Below, piece after piece: positions 52,602 to 60,562 of a stretch of 64,000 nt of DNA; within the stretch, counting starts at the first letter, position 1, and every line of letters begins with the position of its first letter. The notes beneath the pieces were generated by a model. That model was not told where the DNA came from, ran no database searches, and was given only the letters and a program-made list of their open reading frames with translations. The position numbers and the translations under genes are program-made. This DNA is from M2408 sp046303515 (GTDB taxonomy: Bacteria > Bacteroidota > Bacteroidia > Flavobacteriales_D > Crocinitomicaceae): contig JBKCGI010000115.1 of the NCBI GenBank assembly GCA_046303515.1, positions 8,449 through 72,448 of the forward strand. Reading direction: 5' to 3'.

Positions 52602-53792
52602 ATGAAATTAAAATTAACTTTGATCAGCAGTGTTTTGTCACTTTTTATTTTTGCGCAAAACCAATCCATTCAATTTGAAACAGGCACATTTTCTGAAGCT
52701 TTAGCTAAGGCAAAAAAAGAAAATAAACTCATCTTTATGGATGCATACACTACTTGGTGTGGTCCTTGCAAATGGATGGCGAAAAATATTTTCACTAACG
52801 ATAAAGTCGCTGCGTATTATAATTCCAATTTCATTTGTACCAAAATAGATATGGAAAAAGGGGAGGGAATCGAAATTGCTAAAAAATACAATGTTCGTTG
52901 TTACCCTAATTTATTATTTATAGATGGTGATGGAAATTTAGTTCATCGTTCTGCTGGAGCTGCTCAGGAAATTGACATATATATTACTTTAGGAGAGTTA
53001 GCTAAAAATCCTGCTGAAAATTTTGCTGCTTTGGATAATGAATTTAAAAAGAATAAAGAGCCAAAAGCGGATTTCTTGGCAAAATATATCAATGCTATTT
53101 CAATGACGTGTTTGCCTTATGAGGATATTGTGCAAACGTATTTCTCTATCGTTCCTGAAAAGGAATATACTTCTTCCAACAGTTGGAAAATTATTTTTAA
53201 TCATGTGAATGAAGTTGACAACATGGCTTTTCAATATTTATTAAAAAATAGAAATGCCTTCGAACAATTGTATTCAAAGGATTCTGTTGACATGAAAATA
53301 ACCATGACATTTCAAAATTCTGGAGATCAAATTTTATACAGTAAAGATTTTTCTGAAAAGAAATATAAAGAATTTATGGATGAAGTTTCCAAATTGAATT
53401 TTTCAGGTAAAGAAGTAGTATTGTTTAATCTGAATTTAAGTTTATTGTATAAGAAAGAAAAATCAGATGATATTTTTGATTTTGCTTTGAAAAACGATAA
53501 ATATTTGGATCAAGCTCAAACCAATAGCATTTGTTGGGATATTTATGAAAAATCTAGTAAAAAAGAGCATTTGAATTCTGCATTGAAATTAATGAATGCT
53601 GTGACTTCAACTGAAACAGGTAAAAACTGGATGTATATGGACACTTATGCTTCACTTTTATTTAAAGCTAAAAACAAAGGAGAAGCAAAAAAAGTAGCTG
53701 AAGAGGCAATTCAATTAGCTAAAAACACAGGCATTCCAGAAGAAGATTATAAGGCAACACAAGATTTATTGGAGAAAATTAATAAGTTGTAA
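52602..53792 (+). CDS. Secreted thioredoxin-fold protein with C-terminal TPR-like region
   Basis: 396 aa with a signal peptide (LTLISSVLSLFIFAQ). The thioredoxin domain (about residues 25-130) has a CGPC active site (TTWCGPCKWMAKNIF) and the cis-Pro region RCYPNLLFIDG. The C-terminal ~250 residues are helical with TPR-like repeats near the end (NWMYMDTYASLLFKAKNKGEAKKVAEEAIQLA). It probably reduces disulphides of periplasmic partners. It is a single gene, facing a Nudix gene tail to tail with no spacer. Confidence 0.9.
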   Translation: MKLKLTLISSVLSLFIFAQNQSIQFETGTFSEALAKAKKENKLIFMDAYTTWCGPCKWMAKNIFTNDKVAAYYNSNFICTKIDMEKGEGIEIAKKYNVRCYPNLLFIDGDGNLVHRSAGAAQEIDIYITLGELAKNPAENFAALDNEFKKNKEPKADFLAKYINAISMTCLPYEDIVQTYFSIVPEKEYTSSNSWKIIFNHVNEVDNMAFQYLLKNRNAFEQLYSKDSVDMKITMTFQNSGDQILYSKDFSEKKYKEFMDEVSKLNFSGKEVVLFNLNLSLLYKKEKSDDIFDFALKNDKYLDQAQTNSICWDIYEKSSKKEHLNSALKLMNAVTSTETGKNWMYMDTYASLLFKAKNKGEAKKVAEEAIQLAKNTGIPEEDYKATQDLLEKINKL

Positions 53793-54215
53793 TTAAGTTA
53801 ATTTCTCAACTATTACTTTGTCTATAGGGAAAGTTAAATCTTCTTTATTGAGTTGACCTAGCTCAATCCAACGGTGATTTTCTTTGTGTTCAATGAAAAC
53901 TTTTGTTGGATTTGAATTGATTGTTTCCCATGATTTACAATTTACACGATAATAAATTGAAATTATTTGGTCTTTGGGATTGAATGCTGAAACTTGAAAA
54001 AAATCAGTCAAGTAGAATAATTCTCCGATTTCAATTTCAAGATTTAATTCTTCAATGAATTCGCGTTTTAAAGCATCGGTAATACCTTCTCCCCATTCTA
54101 ATCCTCCGCCAGGAAATTTGGTAAATTGAAAACCATTTCGTTGTTCGTCAGAAACTAAAATTTCGTTTTTATCATTGATTAAAAGACCGTAAACACGAAT
54201 GTTAAATTTTCGCAT
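53793..54215 (-). CDS. Nudix hydrolase
   Basis: 140 aa. The Nudix box is GGLEWGEGITDALKREFIEELN, with the GxxxxxE and REFIEE parts intact and Asn in place of the last Gly. These enzymes hydrolyse nucleoside diphosphates linked to another moiety; the substrate is unknown. It lies 3 bp after the anti-sigma-like gene on the same strand and probably belongs to the same transcript. Confidence 0.92.
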   Translation of the reverse strand: MRKFNIRVYGLLINDKNEILVSDEQRNGFQFTKFPGGGLEWGEGITDALKREFIEELNLEIEIGELFYLTDFFQVSAFNPKDQIISIYYRVNCKSWETINSNPTKVFIEHKENHRWIELGQLNKEDLTFPIDKVIVEKLT

Positions 54216-54218
54216 AGC

Positions 54219-54977
54219 TTAATATGTTGCTGTCAAAACATCTAAAATATCCGTATGATTAACTACCGTGAAATTATTTAATTTAGTGATAGATTTATCA
54301 TCAAAAACTCCGTCTGGGTGATCTTTAAAAGCAGTGCCAGCAGCCATTGAAAAAGTAGGTTCTGATTTCATCTCTTCCATGTCCATACTTAACGATTCTG
54401 CTAATTTCATTTCAACAGCAACAAAATCTTCAACAACTTTCCTGTCAGTGTAGATAGGTATAGTACTTTCCGGTTCTTCATCTAAAGCGATAGAGTTTTG
54501 CGGTTTATTTGAAGTGTCTAGAACAGATTTTTCTTTTAAAGAACTATCTTTAATTTGCGTTTTTTGTTCTTCTTGTGCTTGTTCAACTTTACTTAAAAGT
54601 GGCTCATTAGATTTTAGCTCAGCTTTCCAAAAAGGAATTGTTACTAATATAATACAAAAAATAGCAGCTATTCTAGTCAAGTTTTGTTGGTGCCAATTTT
54701 TTTCTCTTGATATAAAGAAAGTTCCTACAGCATTGTACCATAAGACACCTCTGTTTTGATACGTTTGGTGGAATAGATGATCTAAGTCAGCCTTGATTTT
54801 TGGTGAAGGCTCATTTGTTTTTTGCTCTAAAATAGATTGATTTATGGAACCCAAAACGTATTTCAAGTTCAAAAATTCATCTTCTGTGGTGAATAGGTCT
54901 TTCATTTCCAACTTTTCTGACTCAGTCAGTTGATGAAAATCTTTTAGAAAAACCGTATCAAAATTGTTCGCTTCCAT
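54219..54977 (-). CDS. Putative membrane-anchored anti-sigma factor
   Basis: 252 aa. The N-terminal ~90 residues are cytoplasmic and helical (TVFLKDFHQLTESEKLEMKDLF), followed by one membrane helix at about 96-113 (IAAIFCIILVTIPFW), and a periplasmic part with acidic and Ser-rich sequence ending ADILDVLTATY. It has no recognised zinc-binding HxxxCxxC motif. It lies 1 bp after the ECF sigma gene, the usual sigma then anti-sigma order, so the assignment rests mainly on position and topology. Confidence 0.65.
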   Translation of the reverse strand: MEANNFDTVFLKDFHQLTESEKLEMKDLFTTEDEFLNLKYVLGSINQSILEQKTNEPSPKIKADLDHLFHQTYQNRGVLWYNAVGTFFISREKNWHQQNLTRIAAIFCIILVTIPFWKAELKSNEPLLSKVEQAQEEQKTQIKDSSLKEKSVLDTSNKPQNSIALDEEPESTIPIYTDRKVVEDFVAVEMKLAESLSMDMEEMKSEPTFSMAAGTAFKDHPDGVFDDKSITKLNNFTVVNHTDILDVLTATY

Positions 54978-54978
54978 G

Positions 54979-55569
54979 TTATTTGTTTATCAGCGGATTA
55001 AATTCTTTTAATTGTTCAGCCAAATGTTTTGTCGCATAAAAAAGACGTGATTTAATTGTCCCTTCGTTTGCACCTAAAACTTCAGCAATTTCTTTGATGG
55101 ATAAACCGTCAAAATGGCGAAGTTTAAAAACCTCACTGTGTTTTTGATCAAGCGTATTGAGTTGAATATCAAATGCTTCACCGAAAAACATATCTTGTAC
55201 TTCGTTTAGTACATTTTTAGTATCATCCTTTACATGAAATGTTGTTTCAATGGAATAAGATGTATTTTTTCTAACTTCTTGTTTCTTATACTCATTTTTG
55301 CACATATTGTTCGCTACCGAGTAAAACCATGTTTTAAAAGAGCGTTCTCGATCAAAAGATTCGGGTTTTTGAATAATTTTCGCGAATAAGTCATGTACAA
55401 AATCTTCTGCCTTTTCTAAATCATTCCAAAGCAAGCGTTTGAAGTAAGCCAGCATTGGTTTTGCATAACGTTTGTAAAGTTCGTCAAAGGCCAATTTATC
55501 TCCCTTTGACATAAATGCCATCAATTCCTCATCGCTGTGCGAATCATATTTTTGACGAACTAAAAACAT
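54979..55569 (-). CDS. RNA polymerase sigma factor, ECF subfamily
   Basis: 196 aa. Region 2: AFDELYKRYAKPMLAYFKRLLWN...AEDFVHDLFAKIIQKPESFD, RSFKTWFYSVANNMCKNEYKK. Region 4: LDQKHSEVFKLRHFDGLSIKEIAEVLGANEGTIKSRLFYA. It follows the gene for an exported protein with no spacer (stop at 55570, start at 55569) and precedes an anti-sigma-like gene. The order exported protein, sigma, anti-sigma suggests an envelope-stress unit. Confidence 0.94.
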   Translation of the reverse strand: MFLVRQKYDSHSDEELMAFMSKGDKLAFDELYKRYAKPMLAYFKRLLWNDLEKAEDFVHDLFAKIIQKPESFDRERSFKTWFYSVANNMCKNEYKKQEVRKNTSYSIETTFHVKDDTKNVLNEVQDMFFGEAFDIQLNTLDQKHSEVFKLRHFDGLSIKEIAEVLGANEGTIKSRLFYATKHLAEQLKEFNPLINK

Positions 55570-56739
55570 TTATTTATAACTGCTTACGCTTTTTGTTACT
55601 TGTGATTGCACATTTATGCGGTCGATTTTTGCTTGAACTTCTTTTGCTTTCTCCAGTTCTTTTCCTTCCGTGTATTCCTTTTTTAAGCTATAAAGCAATG
55701 GTAGGTAATTTGATGATAGTTTCTTGCATTTATCCGACGCATATTGATTTATAGTGTTGGATGAAATGAATTGCTTGTAAAACTTTGCATTTGTTTCCTT
55801 TAAGTTTTCAACGGAATTGTTGTAAGCAAAAGAAATTCCTGAAATCTGAATGTTCGAAATGACTTTTTCCAAATACGGTTTCGGTAAAGTCATGCTAACA
55901 TATAGTTTTTTAGTCGCATTTAAATTACAGAAATCAGCAAAATAATTTACATCTACAATATTTGTTTTAGGTATCACAAATTTAGCTTTGTTTAATTCAG
56001 TTTTGTAAAATGCACTTTGTAAAAAATCTAAAGAAATCAAAGTAACATCTTTACGTTTTTTCATCACATTTTGCAAATATAAAACGCTGTAGGTATCATC
56101 AAAACCATGTGTGATTAATGTCCCGTTTTGTTCAACACTTTCTAGTAAATGTTCCGCATAAGTGAAAAGTTCTTGTTCGATTTTTTTGTTTTTGACTAAA
56201 AACTCTAAGCTTTGTACCAGGTTATTTTGATCTTTTGTGATAAAGTAATAAGCAGCCAATTGAACTTGAACGTCGACGTTGTTTGGTTTTAATTTTTTGG
56301 CTTCTAATAAGTTATTAATCAAAGCCACATTGTGATTTCCAGCTAAGTAAGAAAAATAATTGTACTCAAAAGAGTTTGGGTTTGATTCTTTGTATTCTTG
56401 AACTAAATTATCTAATTGTTGCTGTTGAGATATGGAAGGTGAACGTTGTGTACTTTGTGAAGCCACATTTGCCTTGATGCTGTAAAAACTTGCTGCTTTG
56501 ATTTGCGTATCTTGGTCTTGATCTAACTTATTGACAGGAACTTCCAAATCATCAGCACTTACTTTTTTAGCTTTAGACTTTTTAGTTGTACTTTCTTTTT
56601 CATATTTCGTGTTTACTATTGAGTCTTGCAATTCTTCAACTTGGGTTGCTGGAACAGCATTTGTATTCTTTGTTCCAATTTCCTGAGCTGAAAATGAAAA
56701 TACTACAAGGCAAAAAAGTACGATAAAATTTGCTTTCAT
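55570..56739 (-). CDS. Exported protein with TPR-like segment, unknown function
   Basis: 389 aa with a signal peptide (MKANFIVLFCLVVFSFSAQ). A low-complexity, lysine- and glutamine-rich stretch follows to about residue 115. About 115-190 resembles a helical repeat region (FEYNYFSYLAGNHNVALINNLLEA), and TLITHGFDDTYSVLYLQNVMKKRKDVTLISL resembles a motif seen in DUF2723-type proteins. No clear family. It is the first gene of the operon with the ECF sigma, which begins directly at its stop codon. A product that detects an outside cue is possible but unproven. Confidence 0.7.
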   Translation of the reverse strand: MKANFIVLFCLVVFSFSAQEIGTKNTNAVPATQVEELQDSIVNTKYEKESTTKKSKAKKVSADDLEVPVNKLDQDQDTQIKAASFYSIKANVASQSTQRSPSISQQQQLDNLVQEYKESNPNSFEYNYFSYLAGNHNVALINNLLEAKKLKPNNVDVQVQLAAYYFITKDQNNLVQSLEFLVKNKKIEQELFTYAEHLLESVEQNGTLITHGFDDTYSVLYLQNVMKKRKDVTLISLDFLQSAFYKTELNKAKFVIPKTNIVDVNYFADFCNLNATKKLYVSMTLPKPYLEKVISNIQISGISFAYNNSVENLKETNAKFYKQFISSNTINQYASDKCKKLSSNYLPLLYSLKKEYTEGKELEKAKEVQAKIDRINVQSQVTKSVSSYK

Positions 56740-56781
56740 CTTTATTGTTTTAGACTAGATACAGCTAGCATTCCAAAAGGT

Positions 56782-57942
56782 TCACGAAATACTTATTTTT
56801 TTTGCATTATTTTTCGCTTTTTCTACTAAGTCTTCCACCGCTTCATTTCCATATGCTAAAGTAACTCCCATTCTACGGTAAGGACGACAAGTTGGTTTGC
56901 CAAAGAGTTTTACATCAGAATTTACTTCCGATAAGGCATCTTCAACACCTGAAAATATTGGAAAATCTTGCTTATCAATCTCACTCAACAAAACAGCGCT
57001 TGCACCATTGTGAATGAGTTTAATTTCAGGAATTGGAAGGCCTAAAATTGCTCTAGCGTGTAATTCAAATTCAGAAAAATTTTGCGTATTTGCTAGAGTT
57101 ACCATTCCTGTATCGTGAGGTCTTGGGGAAAGTTCAGAAAAATAAGCACCTTCTTTTGTGATGAAAAATTCTACTCCCCACAAGCCATTTCCGCCTAAAG
57201 CTTTGGTTACTTTTGCTGCCATTTCTTGGGCTTCTAAAAGATGTTTTTCTTCCATTGGCATTGGTTGCCAACTTTCTTGATAATCTCCACGCTCTTGTCT
57301 ATGACCAATTGGTGGACAAAAAAGTGTGTTTCCATTTGCTTGCGTGACAGTTAAAAGGGTGATTTCAAAATCAAAATCGATAAATCCTTCCACAATAACT
57401 TCTTTCAAATCTCCACGAGATCCTTCCATTGCGTAGTTCCATGCTTTTTCAATGTCTTCTTCAGATTTTATTACTGATTGTCCTTTTCCAGAGCTAGACA
57501 TTAAAGGTTTTACAACACAAGGCATTCCACAAACGGCAACACCAGCTTTTAGTTCTTCGAAACTTGTTGCGTAACGGTAAGTTGCTGTTCGAACACCTAA
57601 ATCTTTTGCTGCTAAATCACGAATGGCTTTACGATTCATCGTAAAATTAGCTGCTTTTGCACTAGGAACAACTTGAATACCTTGTTTTTCGTAATCGTAA
57701 AAACGTTCTGTACGAATGGCTTCAATTTCTGGAACAATTAAATCAGGTTGATGTTTGGCAACAATTCGATCTAAAGCCTCTCCATCCAACATATCAATTA
57801 TCTCAAAATCATGGGCAACTTGCATCGCTGGAGCATTAGGATATGAATCAACTGCAATCACCAATTGACCTAAACGTTGACACGCAATGGCAAATTCTTT
57901 TCCTAATTCGCCTGAACCTAGTAACAAAATTTTCTTTCTCAT
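56782..57942 (-). CDS. purT: Formate-dependent phosphoribosylglycinamide formyltransferase (PurT)
   Basis: 386 aa ATP-grasp enzyme, close to the family's ~390. The N-terminal dinucleotide-like fold is LLGSGELGKEFAIACQRLG, and the ATP-grasp core includes CVVKPLMSSSGKGQSVIKS, VIVEGFIDFDFEITLLTV, WGVEFFITKEGAYFSELSPRPHDTGMVT. It makes formyl-GAR from GAR, formate and ATP in purine synthesis, without folate. It looks like an isolated gene with its own promoter. Confidence 0.97.
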   Translation of the reverse strand: MRKKILLLGSGELGKEFAIACQRLGQLVIAVDSYPNAPAMQVAHDFEIIDMLDGEALDRIVAKHQPDLIVPEIEAIRTERFYDYEKQGIQVVPSAKAANFTMNRKAIRDLAAKDLGVRTATYRYATSFEELKAGVAVCGMPCVVKPLMSSSGKGQSVIKSEEDIEKAWNYAMEGSRGDLKEVIVEGFIDFDFEITLLTVTQANGNTLFCPPIGHRQERGDYQESWQPMPMEEKHLLEAQEMAAKVTKALGGNGLWGVEFFITKEGAYFSELSPRPHDTGMVTLANTQNFSEFELHARAILGLPIPEIKLIHNGASAVLLSEIDKQDFPIFSGVEDALSEVNSDVKLFGKPTCRPYRRMGVTLAYGNEAVEDLVEKAKNNAKKISIS

Positions 57943-57946
57943 AGAG

Positions 57947-57954
57947 CAAAGATA
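57947..57954 (-). promoter_or_regulatory. Bacteroidota -7 promoter element for purT
   Basis: Minus-strand TATCTTTG (TAnnTTTG) only 4 bp upstream of the ATG at 57942, so the transcript would be nearly leaderless. No riboswitch space exists. Confidence 0.45.
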
Positions 57955-57974
57955 TGGGATTTTAGGAAAACGAT

Positions 57975-58526
57975 TTAGTTTTCACCGTTTAATTCGATAT
58001 TTTTTTCTTCAAAAATTAAAGGAGTGCGAGAATTTTTAATTTCTTTTTTGAAAAAAAAATACCAAATAGGAATTGCACAGATGAAATAGCATAAAAAAGG
58101 ACTAATTATTTCCAGAATTGACGAAAATATAAAAGAAAATCTCATTGTCGATTTATGATCCATTCTTTTTATAATCAAGTACCCCATTAATTCCATAAAT
58201 AGAACATAAACTACTGGAATCATGAGTGTAATAAAAAGCACAAGTAAATGAGTTTTATTTATTTTTTGGAAAGTATCTTTAAATGAATACTTTTTGCAAA
58301 TTATAACATTTCTGATGAGTAAAGTAATTATTGTAGGAAAAGCTATTACCGATATTGCTATTGTCATTATTTGAGCGTGCTTAAAATAATTTGCAATTAT
58401 TTCATATTTTCTATTTTTACTCTCTGCCACTTCAAAAAAATAGGGTAAGTATTTTATAATGGAATGTAAAATGCCGGATACCAAAACAGTACACAACCAA
58501 GCTAAGAATATTTTGTATCCTTTCAT
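57975..58526 (-). CDS. Hypothetical membrane protein
   Basis: 183 aa, not recognised. Four hydrophobic segments (about residues 5-22, 50-70, 92-113 and 132-155) with lysine-rich loops and a charged C-terminal end (EEKNIELNGEN). It lies 13 bp downstream of the toxin gene on the same strand, so it may be a third gene of that cassette, but it has no motif to define it. Confidence 0.6.
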   Translation of the reverse strand: MKGYKIFLAWLCTVLVSGILHSIIKYLPYFFEVAESKNRKYEIIANYFKHAQIMTIAISVIAFPTIITLLIRNVIICKKYSFKDTFQKINKTHLLVLFITLMIPVVYVLFMELMGYLIIKRMDHKSTMRFSFIFSSILEIISPFLCYFICAIPIWYFFFKKEIKNSRTPLIFEEKNIELNGEN

Positions 58527-58539
58527 TTAAATTGAGGTT

Positions 58540-58851
58540 TTAAGAGAAAAACGATTTTAATTCTTTTTCAATTTTTGATGGATTCTGACGATTATCTATT
58601 AGTGTGATAACTTCAATATCCTCACTATTTATTCTGTAAAAATAAGAAGTATGTTTTGTTAGAACACTTTTGAATAAATGAATTTGTGATTTAGATTGAA
58701 TTTTACTTTTTGGATACTTTTCGACTTGTTTTAAGTCTTGAAACAAAAGGATTAAAAACTCATTTTTAACTTTTGGTCCCCATTCTTTTTCCAGATACAC
58801 AAGTAATAATTCAATCCTCTTTTCGGCTAATGGTGAGAGAAAAATGGGCAT
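58540..58851 (-). CDS. RelE/ParE-family toxin
   Basis: 103 aa, the normal size. The fold is indicated by FLSPLAEKRIELLLVYLEKEWG at the N-terminus and the terminal YFYRINSEDIEVITLIDNRQNPSK, typical of RelE/ParE proteins. It lies 1 bp downstream of the antitoxin gene. RelE-type (mRNA cleavage) and ParE-type (gyrase) roles cannot be told apart here; the ParE-like end is slightly favoured. Confidence 0.85.
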   Translation of the reverse strand: MPIFLSPLAEKRIELLLVYLEKEWGPKVKNEFLILLFQDLKQVEKYPKSKIQSKSQIHLFKSVLTKHTSYFYRINSEDIEVITLIDNRQNPSKIEKELKSFFS

Positions 58852-58852
58852 T

Positions 58853-59071
58853 TTAAGAGACTTTTTTCATAAAATCCTCCAAAGATATACGTTCTCCATT
58901 GTCCAATTGTTGTATTCCTAAATTAATCTCTTCCTTTTCAGATTCTGAAAGTTCTAAATAAAAATCAGTTGTGTCATTTTTTAAGATATCCAAAATCTTA
59001 TTTATTATTGATGAATTTTCAATATTAAGAATCAATTTTACCAATTCTATTTTGGAAGCTTGTATGTTCAT
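58853..59071 (-). CDS. Antitoxin partner of the RelE/ParE toxin
   Basis: 72 codons from the ATG at 59071 (MNIQASKIELVKLILNIEN). Its pattern, a helical N-terminus and a C-terminus with ELSESEKEEINLGIQQLDNGERISLEDFMKKVS, is typical of small antitoxins encoded before ParE/RelE toxins in Bacteroidota. The longer ATG at 59116 is rejected: it would place the promoter element at 59087-59094 within the gene. Confidence 0.8.
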   Translation of the reverse strand: MNIQASKIELVKLILNIENSSIINKILDILKNDTTDFYLELSESEKEEINLGIQQLDNGERISLEDFMKKVS

Positions 59072-59086
59072 TTTTATTTTTTTTAT

Positions 59087-59094
59087 CAAATTTA
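59087..59094 (-). promoter_or_regulatory. Putative -7 promoter element for the toxin-antitoxin pair
   Basis: Minus-strand TAAATTTG (TAnnTTTG), 15 bp before the ATG at 59071. Confidence 0.4.
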
Positions 59095-59124
59095 ATGAAT
59101 AAATTTTATAATTCAAAATTTATT

Positions 59125-59535
59125 TCAAATCGAACTCAAAAAAGATTGCAATAGAATAGTGGCACTTACTTCATCAATCAAAGCTTTGTTTTGACTGTTT
59201 TTTTTGCTCAAACCACTTTGCGCAATTGTTTGAGAAGCCATTTTAGAAGTAAAACGTTCATCGTGTAAAATTACCTTTAAGGTTGGATAGCTTTTTTCGA
59301 GATGTTCTTTCAAAAGTCTCACATTTTGGGTGATGTGTGTGTCTTCGTTATTCAATCTTTTTGGCTCTCCAAGTACTATTGTATCTACTTTTTCTTTTGT
59401 GATAGTTTGTTGTAAAAAAGTATCTAGATTTTTACTGTCAATTGTCGTTAATCCAAAAGCGAAAATCTTACTATCATCTGAAAGTGCAACACCTGTTCTT
59501 TTTAATCCAAAATCTAAAGCGATTATTTTTCCCAT
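59125..59535 (-). CDS. ruvX: Putative Holliday junction resolvase RuvX (YqgF)
   Basis: 136 aa RNase H-like nuclease. The first acidic residue is in IIALDFGLKRTGVALSD; VLGEPKRL, ERFTSKMA and the terminal DEVSATILLQSFL contribute the remaining conserved residues. Members process 16S rRNA ends (YqgF) and have been reported as Holliday-junction resolvases. It is divergent from dapD, with 76 bp between the starts. Confidence 0.94.
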   Translation of the reverse strand: MGKIIALDFGLKRTGVALSDDSKIFAFGLTTIDSKNLDTFLQQTITKEKVDTIVLGEPKRLNNEDTHITQNVRLLKEHLEKSYPTLKVILHDERFTSKMASQTIAQSGLSKKNSQNKALIDEVSATILLQSFLSSI

Positions 59536-59561
59536 ATCTGTTGTAAAGTTACAAATCTTTG

Positions 59562-59591
59562 TTTGTTTTCCTTCAAATTGTATTAATTTTG
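59562..59591 (+). promoter_or_regulatory. Promoter of dapD
   Basis: TTTG at 59562-59565, an 18-base spacer, and TAATTTTG at 59584-59591 match the Bacteroidota consensus closely. It ends 20 bp before the dapD ATG, confirming the start at 59612. Confidence 0.65.
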
Positions 59592-59611
59592 GATTTCAAA
59601 TTGAAGTAAAA

Positions 59612-60421
59612 ATGAGAGCAATCATCGAAAACGCATGGGAAAACCGTGAATTATTGAAAGAAAAAGAAACGATTCAAGCAATTGAGGCAGTAATCGAAGA
59701 TATAGATAAAGGTAGGTTAAGAGTTGCTGAACCATTAGCAAATGGAGAATGGCAAGTTAACGAATGGGTTAAAAAAGCTGTTGTAATGTATTTCCCGATT
59801 CGTCAAATGGAAACAATTGAAGTTGGACCATTTGAATTTCACGATAAAATGGCATTGAAACGCAATTACAAAGAATTAGGAGTTCGTGTAGTTCCTCATG
59901 CGATTGCGCGTTATGGTGCTTTTGTTGCTCCAGGTGTGATCATGATGCCCTCTTACATCAATATTGGTGCTTACGTGGATTCCGGAACAATGGTAGATAC
60001 ATGGGCTACAGTTGGTTCTTGTGCACAAATTGGTAAAAATGTACATTTAAGTGGAGGAGTTGGAATTGGCGGTGTTTTGGAACCTTTGCAAGCTGCTCCA
60101 GTGATTATCGAAGAAGATGCTTTTATTGGGTCTAGATGTATAGTTGTTGAAGGAGTGAGAGTAGGGAAGGAGGCTGTTTTGGGTGCAAATGTTGTTTTAA
60201 CAATGTCTACCAAAATCATTGATGTAACAGGCGCTGAGCCAGTTGAAATTAAAGGCTACGTTCCTGAAAGATCGGTTGTGATTCCTGGTTCTTATACCAA
60301 GCAATTTCCAGCTGGAGAATTTCAAGTTCCTTGCGCTTTGATTATCGGAAAACGTAAAGCAAGTACAGATTTAAAAACCTCTTTGAATGACGCTTTGAGA
60401 GAACATAATGTTGCGGTTTAA
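59612..60421 (+). CDS. dapD: 2,3,4,5-tetrahydropyridine-2,6-dicarboxylate N-succinyltransferase
   Basis: 269 aa from the ATG at 59612. An N-terminal helical domain (MRAIIENAWENRELLKEK) is followed by a left-handed beta-helix of hexapeptide repeats (about 100-220: VVPHAIARYGAFVAPGVIMMPSYINIGAYVDSGTMVDTWATVGSCAQIGKNVHLSGG) and a C-terminal part. It is a step of the lysine and diaminopimelate route to peptidoglycan and uses succinyl-CoA. The frame is open upstream to 59330, but that covers ruvX and its promoter and is not coding. A strong terminator follows. Confidence 0.97.
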   Translation: MRAIIENAWENRELLKEKETIQAIEAVIEDIDKGRLRVAEPLANGEWQVNEWVKKAVVMYFPIRQMETIEVGPFEFHDKMALKRNYKELGVRVVPHAIARYGAFVAPGVIMMPSYINIGAYVDSGTMVDTWATVGSCAQIGKNVHLSGGVGIGGVLEPLQAAPVIIEEDAFIGSRCIVVEGVRVGKEAVLGANVVLTMSTKIIDVTGAEPVEIKGYVPERSVVIPGSYTKQFPAGEFQVPCALIIGKRKASTDLKTSLNDALREHNVAV

Positions 60422-60494
60422 ATAGCTTTAAGCAGTGTTTTGGCATAATTTTTATCCAAAAATTACTCCAAAACAATAAACGATACAAAAAACG

Positions 60495-60520
60495 AAAAGA
60501 CCAGATGAATCTGGTCTTTT
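60495..60520. terminator. Bidirectional intrinsic terminator after dapD
   Basis: AAAAGACCAGAT-GA-ATCTGGTCTTTT is a perfect 12-bp stem with A-rich and T-rich flanks, and serves the convergent dapD and rluA-type genes. Confidence 0.85.
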
Positions 60521-60530
60521 CTATTATGTT

Positions 60531-60547
60531 CAACTCCTACGGAGTTG
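60531..60547. repeat. REP-like palindrome CAACTCC-TAC-GGAGTTG
   Basis: A perfect 7-bp stem with a 3-base loop, the same 3-base loop layout as the REP-like units at 30501-30691. It lies between the terminator and the rluA-type stop. Confidence 0.6.
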
Positions 60548-60562
60548 GGTGGCTCTACTGAG

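Noticed and set aside
59330..59611. Long N-terminal extension of dapD
   Set aside because: It runs through the ruvX gene on the other strand and through the dapD promoter; the family begins at 59612.
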